Of a DNA stretch of 64,000 nucleotides, positions 9,498-20,470 are shown one piece after another. The position numbers and the translations under genes are program-made. This stretch comes from Pyrus communis (taxonomy: Eukaryota; Streptophyta; Magnoliopsida; Rosales; Rosaceae). The stretch covers positions 3,833,501 to 3,897,500 of the forward strand of contig NC_084809.1 in NCBI RefSeq assembly GCF_963583255.1. The letters run 5' to 3'. The notes under the pieces were generated by a model, which was not told the origin of the DNA, did no database searches, and saw only the letters and a program-made list of their open reading frames with translations. Positions within the stretch are counted from its first letter, which is position 1; every line of letters begins with the position of its first letter.

Positions 9498-11573
9498 ACC
9501 TACACATGACAGCATTACATTACACATACCCTGTGACTCTTCACTACATCAGTTGTCCCCACCTAGCTCCAGTACACAGCACCTTATCCCTGTGGATCTT
9601 GATTTCCACCCTGAGAGACTAAGTGTGCCTCTGTCAATACCAATGAATGTACATCCCATGCAAACAAGGTCCAATGGGAAAAAGAAAGCTTTGTTAGCTA
9701 CTGTTACTTCAAAACCCAAAACATTCAAAACTACATCATAAGTTTTCGAATGGCAGATTGCAATGCAAGAAGAAATAGCAAGTCTTCACTCTTAACAGAC
9801 TTGGTCTTTAGTCCCATTACCACCTGATAAGAATTTAGTTGGGTGTAAATGGATCTACAAAATAAAAAAAAATACATATGGGTCAGTGGCAAGGTACAAG
9901 GCACGGCTTGTAGCATAAGGGTATAGCCAAGAAGAGGGTGTTGATTATTTGGAGACTTTCAGTCCTGTGGTAAAACCAACAACTATAAGGCTGATCTTTG
10001 CCTTAGCTGCTCAATTCAAATGGTCTCTTAGGCAGCTCGATGTTAAAAACGTATTCTTACATGGCATACTTCAAGAGGAAGTATATATGGCACAACCTCT
10101 GGGTTTTGAGAGTGAAACACATCCCTCAAACTATGTTTGCAAACTTCACAAATCATTATATGTCTAAAACAGGCTCATCGAGCCTGGAATGAAAGATTCA
10201 CCAGCTTCTTACCAAGTTTAGGTTTTCAAGTTTCACAGGCTGATCCCTCGTTGTTTATACAACAGTCTTCAAAGGGAACTGTGTTATTACTTTTGTATGT
10301 TGATGATGTCATTCTCACAGGTAGTAGCTCTCAATTGATCAACCACGTGATCATATCCCTTATTGCATAATTCAAAATGAAGGATTTGGGTCTCTTGCAC
10401 TACTTCCTGGGATTGCAGATTAGTTACACCTCAAAATGATTGTTTGTATCCCAAACAAAGTATATTAATGAGTTGGTTGATAAAGTCGACCTATAGGACT
10501 CTAAACCGTGTGCTACACTATGTCTACCATATCACAGGCTCCTCAAGGATGATAGGAAGCCCTATCACAGTCCTGAACAATATAGGAGTGTTGTTGGAGC
10601 TCTTCAGTGTCTTACTTTTACGAGACTCGACATAGCATTTTCAATCAATCAAGCTTGTCAATTCATGCACAATCCCATGATTTCTCATATTATTGCAATT
10701 AAGAGAATTATTCGATATCTCAAATGGACATCCACTTATGGCATTCATTTTAAACAAAGACCAATGCATCTGTAATCTTATAGTGATGCAGATTGGGCAG
10801 GTGATCCAAACGATCGAAGACCAACTTCAGGATTTGTTGTATTTCTTGGTTCAAACCCCATCTCATGGGCATCAAAGAAGCAACACACGGTATCTCGATC
10901 ATCCACAGAAGCTGAGTATAGAGTTTTGGCAATCACTGCTGTAGAACTTGCCTGGATTCGACAATTATTCTGTGATATGCATATACATTTATATTCCTCT
11001 CCAATGATATATTGTAATAATGTCTCAGCTATTGCACTATCTATAAATCATGTGTTTCATGCAAAATCCAAACACATTGAGATCGACTATCATTTTGTCT
11101 GTGAGATAGACTATCTTTAAGTTCAACATGTGTTTTTGACATACCAGTCAGCAGATATACTAACAAAGGGCTTCTCCGCACCATTATTTCAGCAACATTG
11201 CAACAATCTTATGCTTAGTGTCCTCGAGCATCAGCTTGATGGGGGATGTAAGAAAGATGAAGTTCAAGAGTGTGATCCAAGTGAGGAAATTATCAATGGT
11301 AAAAACAAAGCCACTTGTCAAGAGATTAAATAGGTTGTTATACATATAGTTAGTTAGTTGGAATCTGGTGCTTTGGTTAAAAGGAGTTAGTTGATATAGG
11401 GAGGTAGTTGAAGAGGATTACTTGCTCTGTAAGTTTGGTATCAAAAACTCCTATATAAGTGAACAATGTAAACCATATGGTTCCTAATGAAGAAAACATT
11501 TCACTGATACAACTTTCTCTCTTCTCCTTCATCTTTCTCTATCTTAGAAACTACAATTGTAGCTATCATAACA
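9498..11573 (+). mobile_element. Degraded Ty1/copia retrotransposon, 5'-truncated
   Basis: Seen in broken frames: a linker with MQTRSNGKKKAL (9658 on), WKWIYKIK-like and [21 protein letters not shown] core [19 protein letters not shown] and LLLYVDDVILTGSSS (10290-10330), RNase H/C-terminal pieces such as [14 protein letters not shown] and SADILTKGFSAPLFQQH. A purine tract GGGGGA (11241-11246) and a 3' LTR follow. Gag, protease and integrase are missing. Stops and frameshifts break the pol region several times. The insert separates GTCCATT from CTCTCTAGCTGCGACC, adjacent in block 3 (35215-35245). No TSD is visible, which fits loss of the 5' end. Confidence 0.85.
11247..11573 (+). repeat. 3' LTR of the degraded copia
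   Basis: Starts TGTAAGAAAG directly after the purine tract and ends ATCATAACA at the junction with block sequence. The exact start is uncertain: TGTTATACAT at 11336 is an alternative that would pair better with the ATAACA end. No 5' LTR remains in the window. Confidence 0.6.
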
Positions 11574-11575
11574 CT

Positions 11576-12545
11576 CTCTAGCTGCGACCTTCCTTGCAAA
11601 AAGAGGAATCTAAACGGAGTATTTCAACCCTTCCCCAAAAGCTATGAATAAAATTGTAATGACGACGATCCAATTAAGCCCACTAACTTTGACCTTATTG
11701 TTATCGAAACGGGCCTCCCTAGATCAGTGATAGCCGCTACAGCTTCTACTACCAAAAAAACTATTCTTCACATACCTTGACACTAACCACTTTTATGGTG
11801 ACCACTGCGTCTTTCTTCCCATTGATGATTTAACTGTCTTCCTAAATTCTCATGTTTCCCAACCCTCCGCCACTACTATTGAGGAAAATCTTTAGAGTAC
11901 ACAAATTACTTGTATTACATACACAAAATATTACAACACACAAACTCTTAAGGACACTCTTTGAAGCTATGACACTCACTCTTTCTAGAGACAAACTCTA
12001 GACCTCTCACACTCATCACAAGACTACTTCTACTTCTCACTCTCACTTAGTCTTCTTAATTGATTGGTTGGTTGGTTGTTGATGATACAAATGGTGTGGA
12101 TGCCTTCTCCTTTTATAGGCATGGATGGAACCTTGGAGAAGCATGAAAACATCATGCTAGAGATATCTAGATAATTTCACTACCTTCCTAAGCTAGAATT
12201 ATCTACACTAATCTTGGATGTTGGTGGAAACCTCACCATTCTTCTAGACTCTTCCACCAACTTAAGAAACAACATTATAGTCATTTCTACAAAGGACTAC
12301 TCTACCTTGGATAATCTAGCTAACCAACCTTAGTGAATGTTCTAGAATTCTTTATTCTAGATTTGTGTAGGTCCTTCAATGAGATGGGGTTGATTTCTTT
12401 AACAACTACTACCACTAATTTGATCACCTCTACAAGTACAAGCCATAATGATTGCATCGCCTTACCCCTTACCCACCAGTTGCTATACGCCGATACAGAA
12501 ACCATTACATATGCCCCTCAAGTCCTTGCACAACATAATATAAGC
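11576..12545 (+). pseudogene. Rab escort protein (REP) gene fragment, block 1, split by a solo LTR
   Basis: Codons near 11690-11745 read TNFDLIVIETGLPRSVIAAT, the nucleotide-fold start of the REP/GDI family (usual form FDLI-V-GTGLPES). After the solo LTR (11879-12405) the reading resumes with IALPLTHQLLYADTETITYA and PQVLAQH (12457-12530), as expected for plant REP. Stops and frameshifts separate the pieces. REP presents Rab GTPases to geranylgeranyltransferase; this copy cannot encode it. A sister fragment lies at 35234-35770. Confidence 0.75.
11879..12405 (-). mobile_element. Solo LTR, 527 bp, TSD CTACTA
   Basis: Inserted in the REP fragment. CTACTA flanks both sides (11873-11878 and 12406-12411). 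Ends are TTGAGGAAAATC and CTTTAACAA on the + strand. A TATA box on the minus strand (CCTTTTATAGG at 12110-12120) shows leftward orientation. Block 3 has the empty site near 35505-35520. Confidence 0.8.
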
Positions 12546-12710
12546 AAACCTCGGTCAAATAATATAAACTTGAACTCCATTTTGAGCATTGTGAGATAAG
12601 GGAATGTGCCAGAAACTATTATGTTAAATTCATTACCATTCAAATATGTGATGTTTATTAATAAGCATTTTAGGAATATCTCTGACTATGTTTTTAGATT
12701 AACATGCGCT

Positions 12711-13135
12711 TAGCAAGAGAAAATTGTCATGGATAAACGGTTGCCCAAACTTAAAGCTGCAATTTTGAGTGCTCAGAAGTGCTTGGAAGATTGCAACTAT
12801 GTTAGGGGATTGGTGAGTGACCAGCATACGCGGAGTTGGTCTGCATTTTTTAGTTGTACAGTAGTTGTATAGACAGTCCATTTTTCTACGTTAGCAGTAC
12901 AAATTCTTTTTGTTTTCATCTTGTTTTTACTCTCTTTAATTGTCTAAACTGCAATATATTTATGCAGCTTGATGAATGGTAGGACTCCCACCCACCATAA
13001 CTGTTGCCCATCCCTACGTGGGAGCAACCAGCAGCAACTGTTGTTGACTGGGTCTGAGCCGATGGATTAAATGTTGCTGCCTGGCATAATCATGTGAAGC
13101 AGCTCCATGAAGTTTATGATCAGGAGCACTTGTGA
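12711..13135 (+). pseudogene. AUG5 3'-tail pseudogene, block 2
   Basis: Duplicate of the last two AUG5 exons and the intron between them. The exon at 12711-12812 lacks its 5' half and acceptor site and retains [20 protein letters not shown]. The exon at 12968-13135 reads LDEW and is then broken by about 39 inserted bases (12981-13019), before resuming with EQPAATVVDW. An extra TGA falls inside the tail. Homology to the AUG5 region begins at 12546 (intron sequence matching 1061). It marks the start of block 2 and cannot give a product. Confidence 0.9.
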
Positions 13136-13197
13136 ATATTATTCGAGTACTCAGCAAACAAGATTTTCTGGGGATGTAACTGGTCTTCCTGTTGGCA

Positions 13198-13240
13198 GTC
13201 CCACATCGGTGGGGGAAGTCAACAAGGATGGCTATAAATA
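13198..13240 (+). promoter_or_regulatory. snRNA-type USE plus TATA pair (candidate, probably relic)
   Basis: GTCCCACATCG (13198-13208) matches the plant snRNA upstream sequence element RTCCCACATCG. TATAAATA follows at 13233-13240, with 24 bases between, the spacing typical of Pol III-type U3/U6 promoters. A T6 run at 13270-13275 falls a few bases after the expected start, so no normal snRNA could be made. The pair lies in a roughly 175-bp segment (13191-13368) replacing block sequence. Similar CCCACATCG motifs also occur in retroelement LTRs, the main alternative. Confidence 0.35.
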
Positions 13241-13375
13241 TGATTACCCTACTCTAACTAACACCAAAGTTTTTTGTGGTAAAATCTCACACCTGACGGA
13301 TTGGACAGGTGATAAAATTGGGATTCTATCGGTCTTGTTAGAATGCCCCCCCGGGCCCGTCGATCTCAACAAAGC

Positions 13376-13812
13376 CCCTTGTTTCATTCATTCTCGCATC
13401 ACTAAAAACACATTTTCATTCATTCTCGCATCACTAAAAACACCTACAAAGGCTTGGTAGAAACTCAAGCTCGACTTTATGCTTGGAAGGTTTATCTCTA
13501 ACATTCAGACCACATTAATTTTCATGATTGGCTTCATTTTAATTTCACCACTAAATCACTCATATTGGTAGGGTTTAGAGTAGATGTTAGTATTTTCAGT
13601 TGCTTGTTGGTTTATTTGGTATCGGCGAAATACATTTGTTTTCGAGCAGGATTTTGCAATGTTTGATGAGCCTACCATCGCTATTTGTGCATATTTTCAT
13701 GAATGGTTAGCCTTCTAATACTCACAAAATTGATAAACGTCGTAAGACTGAATCTTTGCTCCACTAGGAAGCTCTTCATTCAAAATTGATTTAAACTTAA
13801 TGTTGATGGATG
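13376..13812 (+). mobile_element. LINE fragment, block 2
   Basis: Short continuation of the relic seen at 1740-3430. It holds a 30-bp direct duplication (ATTCATTCTCGCATCACTAA at 13384 and 13414), SRITKNTY-type codons, and a FDEPTIAICAYFHEWL-like stretch (13660-13710). Multiple stops. Confidence 0.65.
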
Positions 13813-14995
13813 TGTTGACCCTAAAAAATTACAAAGCCTTCGTGGCGCGCAGGTCGAGTAACTAATGAGCTAACTACGTCCTTCGATTGATGCAGGGCGT
13901 GCCAACTCGTCGGCCAAGCCTAGCCGAGGAGTACAATTTGTTGATGTTGCGTTAAGTGCGTTGTTGACTTCTTAATCTTGCGATTACGACCGAGGAAGGA
14001 ACAAGTCTCAACCTTTGGATTCTCGAGCCTGAACACAAGGCTGCTAATTTTGCGAAGTTCATGAATCGTCAGTGTCGGATTCGATCATAATGATTATATT
14101 CGTGAGAGTACAAGCACGTCAAATCGACACCAAACTATATGGACATAAGTACTCAAAGGTGATGTGTGTCTTAATGGTAAATGTGGTTCGACCGTCAGAA
14201 TGCCGAACTCTGAAACTTACTTGTAAGTATCCAATCATAAAACCACTCGGCATTCAATGCGCCGAATGTAGTAACTTGTAACACCTTATTTCATCGAGAA
14301 GGCTAATAAGATAACATCTGCCAATAAGGATTCGGAAACCCTTCTCGACTGAGACTTGGATAGGTAACCAGTCGGCCTCGACGCAGTGCTGTTTATCCAA
14401 ACTGAAAGTGCTCCTTGGTCGATTGATTCTACGGCAACATTGTTGTTTATCCAAACTGAAGGTGTCCGCCGGTTGCCTTCACAGTGATGTTTATCCAAAC
14501 TGAAGATGTGTTGGCGGAAAAAGAAAATTAAAAAATCTCAAGTTGTTTGAGAGGTTTGCGTAAGGCAATTGTGTGTTGAATTGGAGGGGGCTTGAATGAT
14601 GCACTTTTTTCTCTATTTATAGCAACAAATCCTTCTTAAGGTCAAGTTAAAACCATACTCGGACTAGGACTCCTCAACCCAATCTATCTTATCTCGACCA
14701 ATCCTCATTCCATTAGGATTTTGAACTCAACCCTTTATCAAGCCATATTCACTTCCAAGTTTCAGCATCCTTATCCAGCCGAGAATCCTTACTGTATCAG
14801 GACTCAACTTCTTCATCCATCGTAATAGGGTCACTCACTTTCTATTCATCTAGAATATTCCTTTTCCAAACAGGACTTGGCTGACCTTGGTTAGGCGGCC
14901 CATGAACCGGACAGTTTATAGCAATCCTCGAGCAAAGCTTCCAGGCCGAGAACAATTCTATACTTGGCCCAGCCCAATAATTTTAGGTCCAAAGA
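13813..14995 (-). mobile_element. Solo-LTR-like insertion, about 1.18 kb
   Basis: Inserted inside the LINE relic: block 1 has continuous GATGATGGTTGTAAGAAGG (3402-3420). Ends are TGTTGACCCTAAAAAATTAC and TAATTTTAGGTCCAAAGA, which form a short inverted pair. Flanks GGATG and GGTTG could be a 5-bp TSD with one mismatch. A minus-strand TATA box lies near 14610-14620. Three direct repeats around TTATCCAAACTGAA occur at 14392, 14447 and 14490. No protein domain seen. Boundaries good to about 10 bp. Confidence 0.6.
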
Positions 14996-16870
14996 GGTTG
15001 TAAGAAGGAAAAGAATTCTCCTTACATAACTAACCGGCAGCCGTGCCAGAGGCAATACGTGTATGGAATCATATATTGAGGATATTGTCACTTCTATGTT
15101 ACGATTTAAGGAGAGAAAGGCGGAGTAGGGAAGCCGGCCGAGAGGAACAGTTCCTGATCTTAGCCGGGAGGTAGGGGGTAGCCTGGCAGACCAGATAATT
15201 TTTTTTTTCAAATTAATTTTTTATATAGAAGGACAAGGATATGTTGTATCATAAACTTATAACTTGGTCCCTTATTGAATGAAAGGGCAGGCTTCTGCTT
15301 TGAATAATACCACTTCAGACTTCAGTCCAATTATTGTCTTCCTGTTTTGAAAATTGACAACTCCCTGTGATGTAAAAACATCTCATGTATTATTGTACAG
15401 TTGAAAATTACTTCTTTACACTATACATTTAACGTAATTAGAAATTCCATGAAAATTTACAAGCAAAACCACATAGGGATGTGTCATAGGCTGAAAAGGA
15501 GTAAGGATGTTTGTACATAGGCTGAAAAGGAGTAGGGATGTTAATTTGTACGTTCCTTCCCCACGGCAAAACCACATAGCAAAAGGATTACAAACACAGC
15601 TAACAAGTCAATAAACACAAAATCATCATTAGGTCAACGATTATATCACATGCACGTCAATTAAATAATTCTCATGTTCAACTAAGGTCACTAAAAGCCC
15701 CCTATTTGGCCTAATTAGATATCATCTTCGTGGTGATAGGGTATTTGTAATAGCTCATGACTTAAAAAAAATTTCGGATTTAAACCCTAGTGGTGATAGG
15801 GTATTTAGAAGACAGGTGAGGAGCCGGGTGATATAATATTAGACATTGCAATTGTAGGCTCGGACGACTCAAGGAGAAAAAGTTGCTCGCACCACTACAG
15901 GAAAATTACAAATCAACATTGCAGAGGTAACATGCATGGTCTTCTCTTCTGCCATGAAAAATTCATGTTGCTTTCATATAATTAACTAATTAACTAGTTA
16001 TTAGTGTTAATTATTCTCTAACATTTCCTTCCTCCATCGTTTTCTTCTTCTTCAGATCAAAGTTTCAATCGTTTTTTTTATTTTTTAAATACCTTTACTT
16101 TAACAATATTAGCGATTCCAATTCTACTAGCTAGTTTTAGGTTGTATTTTAATTAGCTCGTGTACTTCTGTTGCAGGACGTGGTTGGGGAAAAAGCGAGC
16201 ATACTTGAACCGGCAGGAGCTGTGGTAAAAGTAGCCTCTATGAAAAAACATAATGAACTCCTTGTAACGAAACAACGTCGTTTGACTCGTTTCATTTAAC
16301 TTTTTTGTTTTTCTCAAGTGCAAAGCGACGTGGTTTTGTTAAAAAAAATTAAAAAAAAAACTAAAACGGAGCAACGCCCCACTGCAGAAAATCAAAATGC
16401 AGCACGGCAGCACCAGAGCAGAGGGGTGGAAACCTGGATTTTGGGAACGAACTCCGGCGACCGGAGGTGCGAACACACCTCCTTGCACCTCTATGGCTTC
16501 GCCAATGCAGGTCTCGATATTATTTACGAGGAGTTCATGATAATTACTTTAAAGTGTTAATAACAATCCTCTTTCTTATTCTTAGGTCTGGTACATCCTA
16601 CAATCTTAAAATATGTATAAATTCACTCATATAGAATGGGAAAATGCCATATGTCACCATTTGGAAATTGGTGAGACATGAAAAAGTCCTTGAACCTCGC
16701 TCCCCACGCAAGGCAGGCTTAAACTGGCCCGTGATGAGAAGACATGTCTTTTGTGAATGACAGGAAATTGGACGAACCCATCCCTTCTCTTTTTTTTGTT
16801 AGTAAAAGCATCCCATGCATTCTATCTTCCCTGACTATTTCGAACACAAAACATCAATACAAGTAAACAG
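14996..16870. other. Block 2 upstream DNA, no gene seen
   Basis: 14996-15450 matches 3400-3850 of block 1, and 16500-16870 matches 4000-4330 and 22830-23510. The stretch 15460-16500 has no counterpart in the sister blocks and no domain I recognise; it contains CACATAGGCTGAAAAGGAGT-type direct repeats near 15480-15540. Confidence 0.55.
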
Positions 16871-17444
16871 TTGGAATTTGAGACCCTTTTGTCCCACATT
16901 GGTCAATAGTATTTTGTCACTAGCTTTTATATAGGTTTATTCTTTTTTCTTAGTAATTAGAACTTGGACTATTTGGAAATGGATGGAAGGCTTGGACCTT
17001 ATGGTTGTGTGGATTAGGCTTGATGATTATACTATAATATTAATATTAATTAATATTAATTAATCAAGACAAGGGCCTATATAACTGGAGTCCTCAGTTC
17101 CATCAGAAATCATCTTTTCTTCTTCTGTACAAACTTTCCAGAGAGTAAACACACAAAGCAATTCGCTAGAGTTCTATAATCCAGTGCGGATTGTAGAATT
17201 AGGTAGTTGTATCCTGGTCGAGCAGACGTTGTAGAACCACAAGCACACGAGTGGGACGGAAATACTGTTCGAAGGACATAGCGTTTACCCTAGCCTACCT
17301 TCAATTCATTCAAGTTAGTATCATATTAATTTTTTGTAATTATTGTGTTATTGCATTCTGTATTGCAAGTATTTTTAAATAATAAAGTATAAGTATTTCG
17401 GTTTTGTATTTCTGTTATTTTATTGTTTTTAAATTGTTCTCCAA
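16871..17444 (+). mobile_element. Solo LTR, 574 bp, block 2 only
   Basis: Ends TTGGAATTTGAGACC and TTGTTCTCCAA are inverted. Flanks AACAG and CACAG differ by one base. Block 3 shows the uninterrupted locus near 23490-23520. Near the 5' end GTCCCACATTGG is followed by a TATA-like TTTATATAGG. A second TATA (CTATATAAC, 17078-17086) precedes a CT-rich leader and polyadenylation-like AATAAAGTA at 17380. No internal retrotransposon domain. Confidence 0.75.
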
Positions 17445-18074
17445 CACAGTTAACATTCTTATTACATTAGTAAAATGAAAACTTCTTTCTTTTATTCAAT
17501 AATTATTATGAGTTCTGTATATTGATCAACCTGTAAGTAGATACAAACACTATAATACAATTAGTTAGGAAAAAAAAATCAGTTTTTTTTTTCAAGTTTC
17601 TCAACTAACCGGGACCCAAGTATTCCCTCGGCGTTCTTACACCAACAAAGAAACAACAACGAAACACACAGGAACACAAAAATTGGGGACCTCTTTTTAT
17701 CTAATTGCCCACCATCACAAATATTACCTTTTTTTTCTTGTATGGTTTGGTGGTAGGAAATGAAACCTAGCTATATTAACTTCTTCTGATTTGCAGTTGA
17801 CTGGTTTTTCCATGAGTGTAATACTGTAGCTCGATGGACCCCAGGCTATATAATATTCGAAAATAGTCGTTCCTTATTTGTCTGTCAATCACAATCAATT
17901 TGATGAGTTAATTTTGCGTACATCTAAAGTGTGTATAATCCTACAGAGAATGTTTACATTAGTTACAATAAGACCTCAGCATTTGATATAACTAAAATGC
18001 AACCTGTATGTACTCATTCTTTGAGTCAAGAATATCAGAGCTTCTTAGAGGGGGAATAGATAGGCTCTAAAACC
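17445..18074. other. Upstream region of Ole e 1-like gene 2
   Basis: Colinear with 25020-25557 of block 3 and, with gaps, with 5560-7228 of block 1. The position of the conserved TATA box reads GATATAACTAAAA (17984-17996), so the box is degraded. The leader TCAAGAATATCAGAGCTTCT is conserved among copies. Confidence 0.6.
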
Positions 18075-19546
18075 ATGTCTTGGTTTTTTACAGTTATCTT
18101 TCTTGTTACTGCTCTTACATTTCATACTCCTTCAGAGGCTAGCCATGAGAACGATCCTTCTGCAGTTGCTGTAGGCACTGTCTACTGTGACACATGTTTC
18201 CAAGAGGATTTTTCACATACCAGCCATTTCATTTCAGGTAAATTAATCTCAAAATTTCAACAAGTTCTTCATCAAATTTATTTTTATATTGTAGTTCGGC
18301 TATTAAACAGAAGTCCGTTCAATGATTTCCGTACACCTTCTCCTCCATACACTCATGTTTATTTTGTAATCTTTAAATTCGAATGAATCAAAGAAAATCA
18401 AAAGAAATAAATAAAAAGGGTACAAAATGAAAAAAAAAAAAGGGTAAAATCCAAGAAAATGACTGAAAACCTTTATACAAGTATTTCCTATATATGAATC
18501 AACTATACAACTATGAAAAGTAAATAACAAATCTATTACACAAAAGCTCGCCTAATTCCTTGGCGGTAAGACTCTGCTTTCAATCACGATTTCTTTCCAA
18601 CAGACAACGAGTGTAGGGATATTATTTCTCTTGAAGAAAAGTTGGAGGATATGTCATTTGTATGTGTTGATATCATTGTCACCAAGTATGTATGTTATCA
18701 GTAACTTTGATTTTATTGTTAGTCAACAAAACGTCCCAACATGTTATGCATGCATTATCCACAATATCAGTAATCTGGTGGGGTTTCTGTGCAGGGGCAT
18801 CTGTTGGTGTGGAATGCAAAGATGGGAGTTCAACAAAACCAAGTTTCAAGGCAGAAGTGAAAACAAATAGCCATGGACAATTCAAAGTCCAACTGCCCTT
18901 CTCAGTGAGTAAACATGTCAAGAAAATTGAAGGATGCTCCGTGAAACTAATCAGCAGCAGTGAACCCTACTGTGCTGTGGCATCATCAGCTACTTCATCT
19001 TCCCTACATCTCAAGGCAAGAAAGCAAGGGACACACATATTCTCTGCTGGTTTCTTCACCTTCAAGCCTCCCAAGCAACCCAGCTTATGCAACCAGAAAC
19101 CCAGCATTCAGAATTCCAAAAAATTAAATTCCCAGAAGTTCTCATTCCCTCCTACTGATGTGATGGCGTTCCCATCCCCCTCTCAGGTGGAGCCCACAAT
19201 GCCCGATCTCCCTCTCATCCCAAACGATCTCCCAGGACTCCCAGGACTCCCAGGACTACCAGGTCTCCCAGGTCTCCCAGGCCTCCCAGGCACAGGTCTT
19301 CCAGGCGTCTCAGGTACAGGTCTTCCTGGCCTCCCAGGTCTCCCAGGCCTCCCAGGTCTCCCAGGACTCCCAGGCCTCCCAGGCCTCCCAGGTCTCCCAG
19401 AACTTCCTGGAACTCCAGGTTTGCCCCATGTTTGTGGAAAACCTTCATGTGGGTCCTGCAACTGCAAAACTTCAAAGAATGGGCAACTAGGTGATAATAA
19501 AGAAGTAACCCATCTAGATTCTCCACCAGCAGTTTCAGCACCATGA
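18075..19546 (+). CDS. Ole e 1-like / proline-rich secreted protein, copy 2
   Basis: Two exons, 18075-18237 and 18795-19546, phase-1 intron of 557 bp, 304 aa. The signal peptide ([22 protein letters not shown]) and six-cysteine Ole e 1-type domain match copy 1 closely. It has the longest GLP tract of the three (19228-19425), a run of collagen-like Gly-Leu-Pro triplets broken by [11 protein letters not shown] and closed by [11 protein letters not shown]. After the tract comes an extra cysteine-containing motif [17 protein letters not shown], where copies 1 and 3 have AAxKxxSxSSNSKTSK; this adds four cysteines. The stop (19544-19546) arises from the same one-base deletion as in copy 1, and remains of the lost tail lie at 19787-19924. 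The degraded TATA box may mean weaker or altered expression (inference). Confidence 0.85.
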
Positions 19547-19578
19547 TTCCCCTAAACGTGCCTCCTATACCTGGTTCC

Positions 19579-19786
19579 TGTTGGGTTCCTATCCTATTGG
19601 GTGCTACCCGTTTAAGTATAATAAGCCCATTAAGGTATTCTGAGTTGTAGTTTCCTGAACTTCTATGTATTTAGGTCTCTTCCTACTCATCTGAGAATTA
19701 TGAATGAAATGTTGAATGTTTTAGTGTTACATGTACTCTTACCCTTTTCTCTCTACTTCTCCCTCTTTCAGAATGGGTCCCATCTA
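19579..19786 (+). mobile_element. LTR-like element, 208 bp, in the former coding tail of gene 2
   Basis: Begins TGTTGGGTTCCTATCCTATT and ends at GGGTCCCATCTA. GTTTC follows at 19787-19791, and the left flank is GGTTCC here but GTTTC in gene 1, which supports a 5-bp TSD. Gene 3 has the unoccupied site CTGGTTTCACTCC (27131-27143). A short TRIM-like solo LTR is likely. It is shared with gene 1 (8518), so insertion came before the gene 1/gene 2 split. Confidence 0.7.
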
Positions 19787-19924
19787 GTTTCACTTTATGA
19801 CCGTCACTGCCACCTCCAACCCTCCCGTTCCTCCTCCATTCCCATTCCCAGTCTCACCTGCGCATCGGATGCCCGGAATCCCCTAGCTTGTTCTTCAAAA
19901 CAAAGTATTCACCTTGATTTAAGC
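19787..19924 (+). pseudogene. Stranded remains of the proline-rich tail of gene 2
   Basis: Aligns with codons 27136-27277 of gene 3 (CCACCTCCAACCCTCCCGTT, TTCTTCAAAACAAAG, then a TGATTTAAGC 3' end) but lies beyond the new stop and the 208-bp insertion. Several substitutions and frame changes show decay. The 3' flank after it still matches that of gene 3 (27278-27450). Confidence 0.75.
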
Positions 19925-20114
19925 TAATTACTATATTTAACTACGAATCGTGTATAATTACCTTCGAAATAGTGTTTTACATGTTTGTTTAAGTTTTTAA
20001 TTATGTAAAAGTTCTTGTATGGTTGGTTGTGCAAGTGTCGGAACAGTATATGTTTTACATAGTAGGGTTTGTATGTTTGTGCTTTTTGTAATGGGCATGC
20101 GGTGGACACAAAAT

Positions 20115-20470
20115 TAGTGTAAGGGTAATGGTAGTGCTAGGCTGACTAAAATTTTAAATTAAATTTGCAAATCAAATGATATGTTATTAATAGAAAATAA
20201 GTACGATAACCAATACTTAACTAATAATCTAATTATCAACAACCACATCATTTGGTTTACAAAATTTGGTTTAAAAATTGGGAACTTTAACGAAAAACTC
20301 TTCATACTGTTAACTTTAATGAAAAATCATATTTTTACACTAAAAAGTCAATCATGGTACTATTCACTTTACCCTTTATTTTGTCATTTTCGTTAAAACT
20401 CAAAGTTTTCAAGCCCTTTTCATTAATTTTCTTTTAAAAATTTGGTCTTCTTAGCATTAACTTACTTGGA
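20115..20470. mobile_element. Composite MITE, block 2 only
   Basis: The outer ends TAAGGGTAATGGTAGTGCTA and the inverse of CTTCTTAGCATTAACTTA resemble the TIRs of the MITE at 41893-42053. Inside, 20281-20445 carries a second repeat family (GGAACTTTAACGAAAAACTC, then CACTAAAAAGTCAATCATGG, then TCAAAGTTTTCAAGCCC) that recurs at 63586-63735. Block 3 lacks the insertion (near 27440). Confidence 0.65.

Noticed and set aside
19183..19467. Antisense Gly-Arg-Pro-rich ORF (collagen-like)
   Set aside because: It is the complementary reading of the GGxCTCCCA repeat of gene 2. No splice context or conservation.
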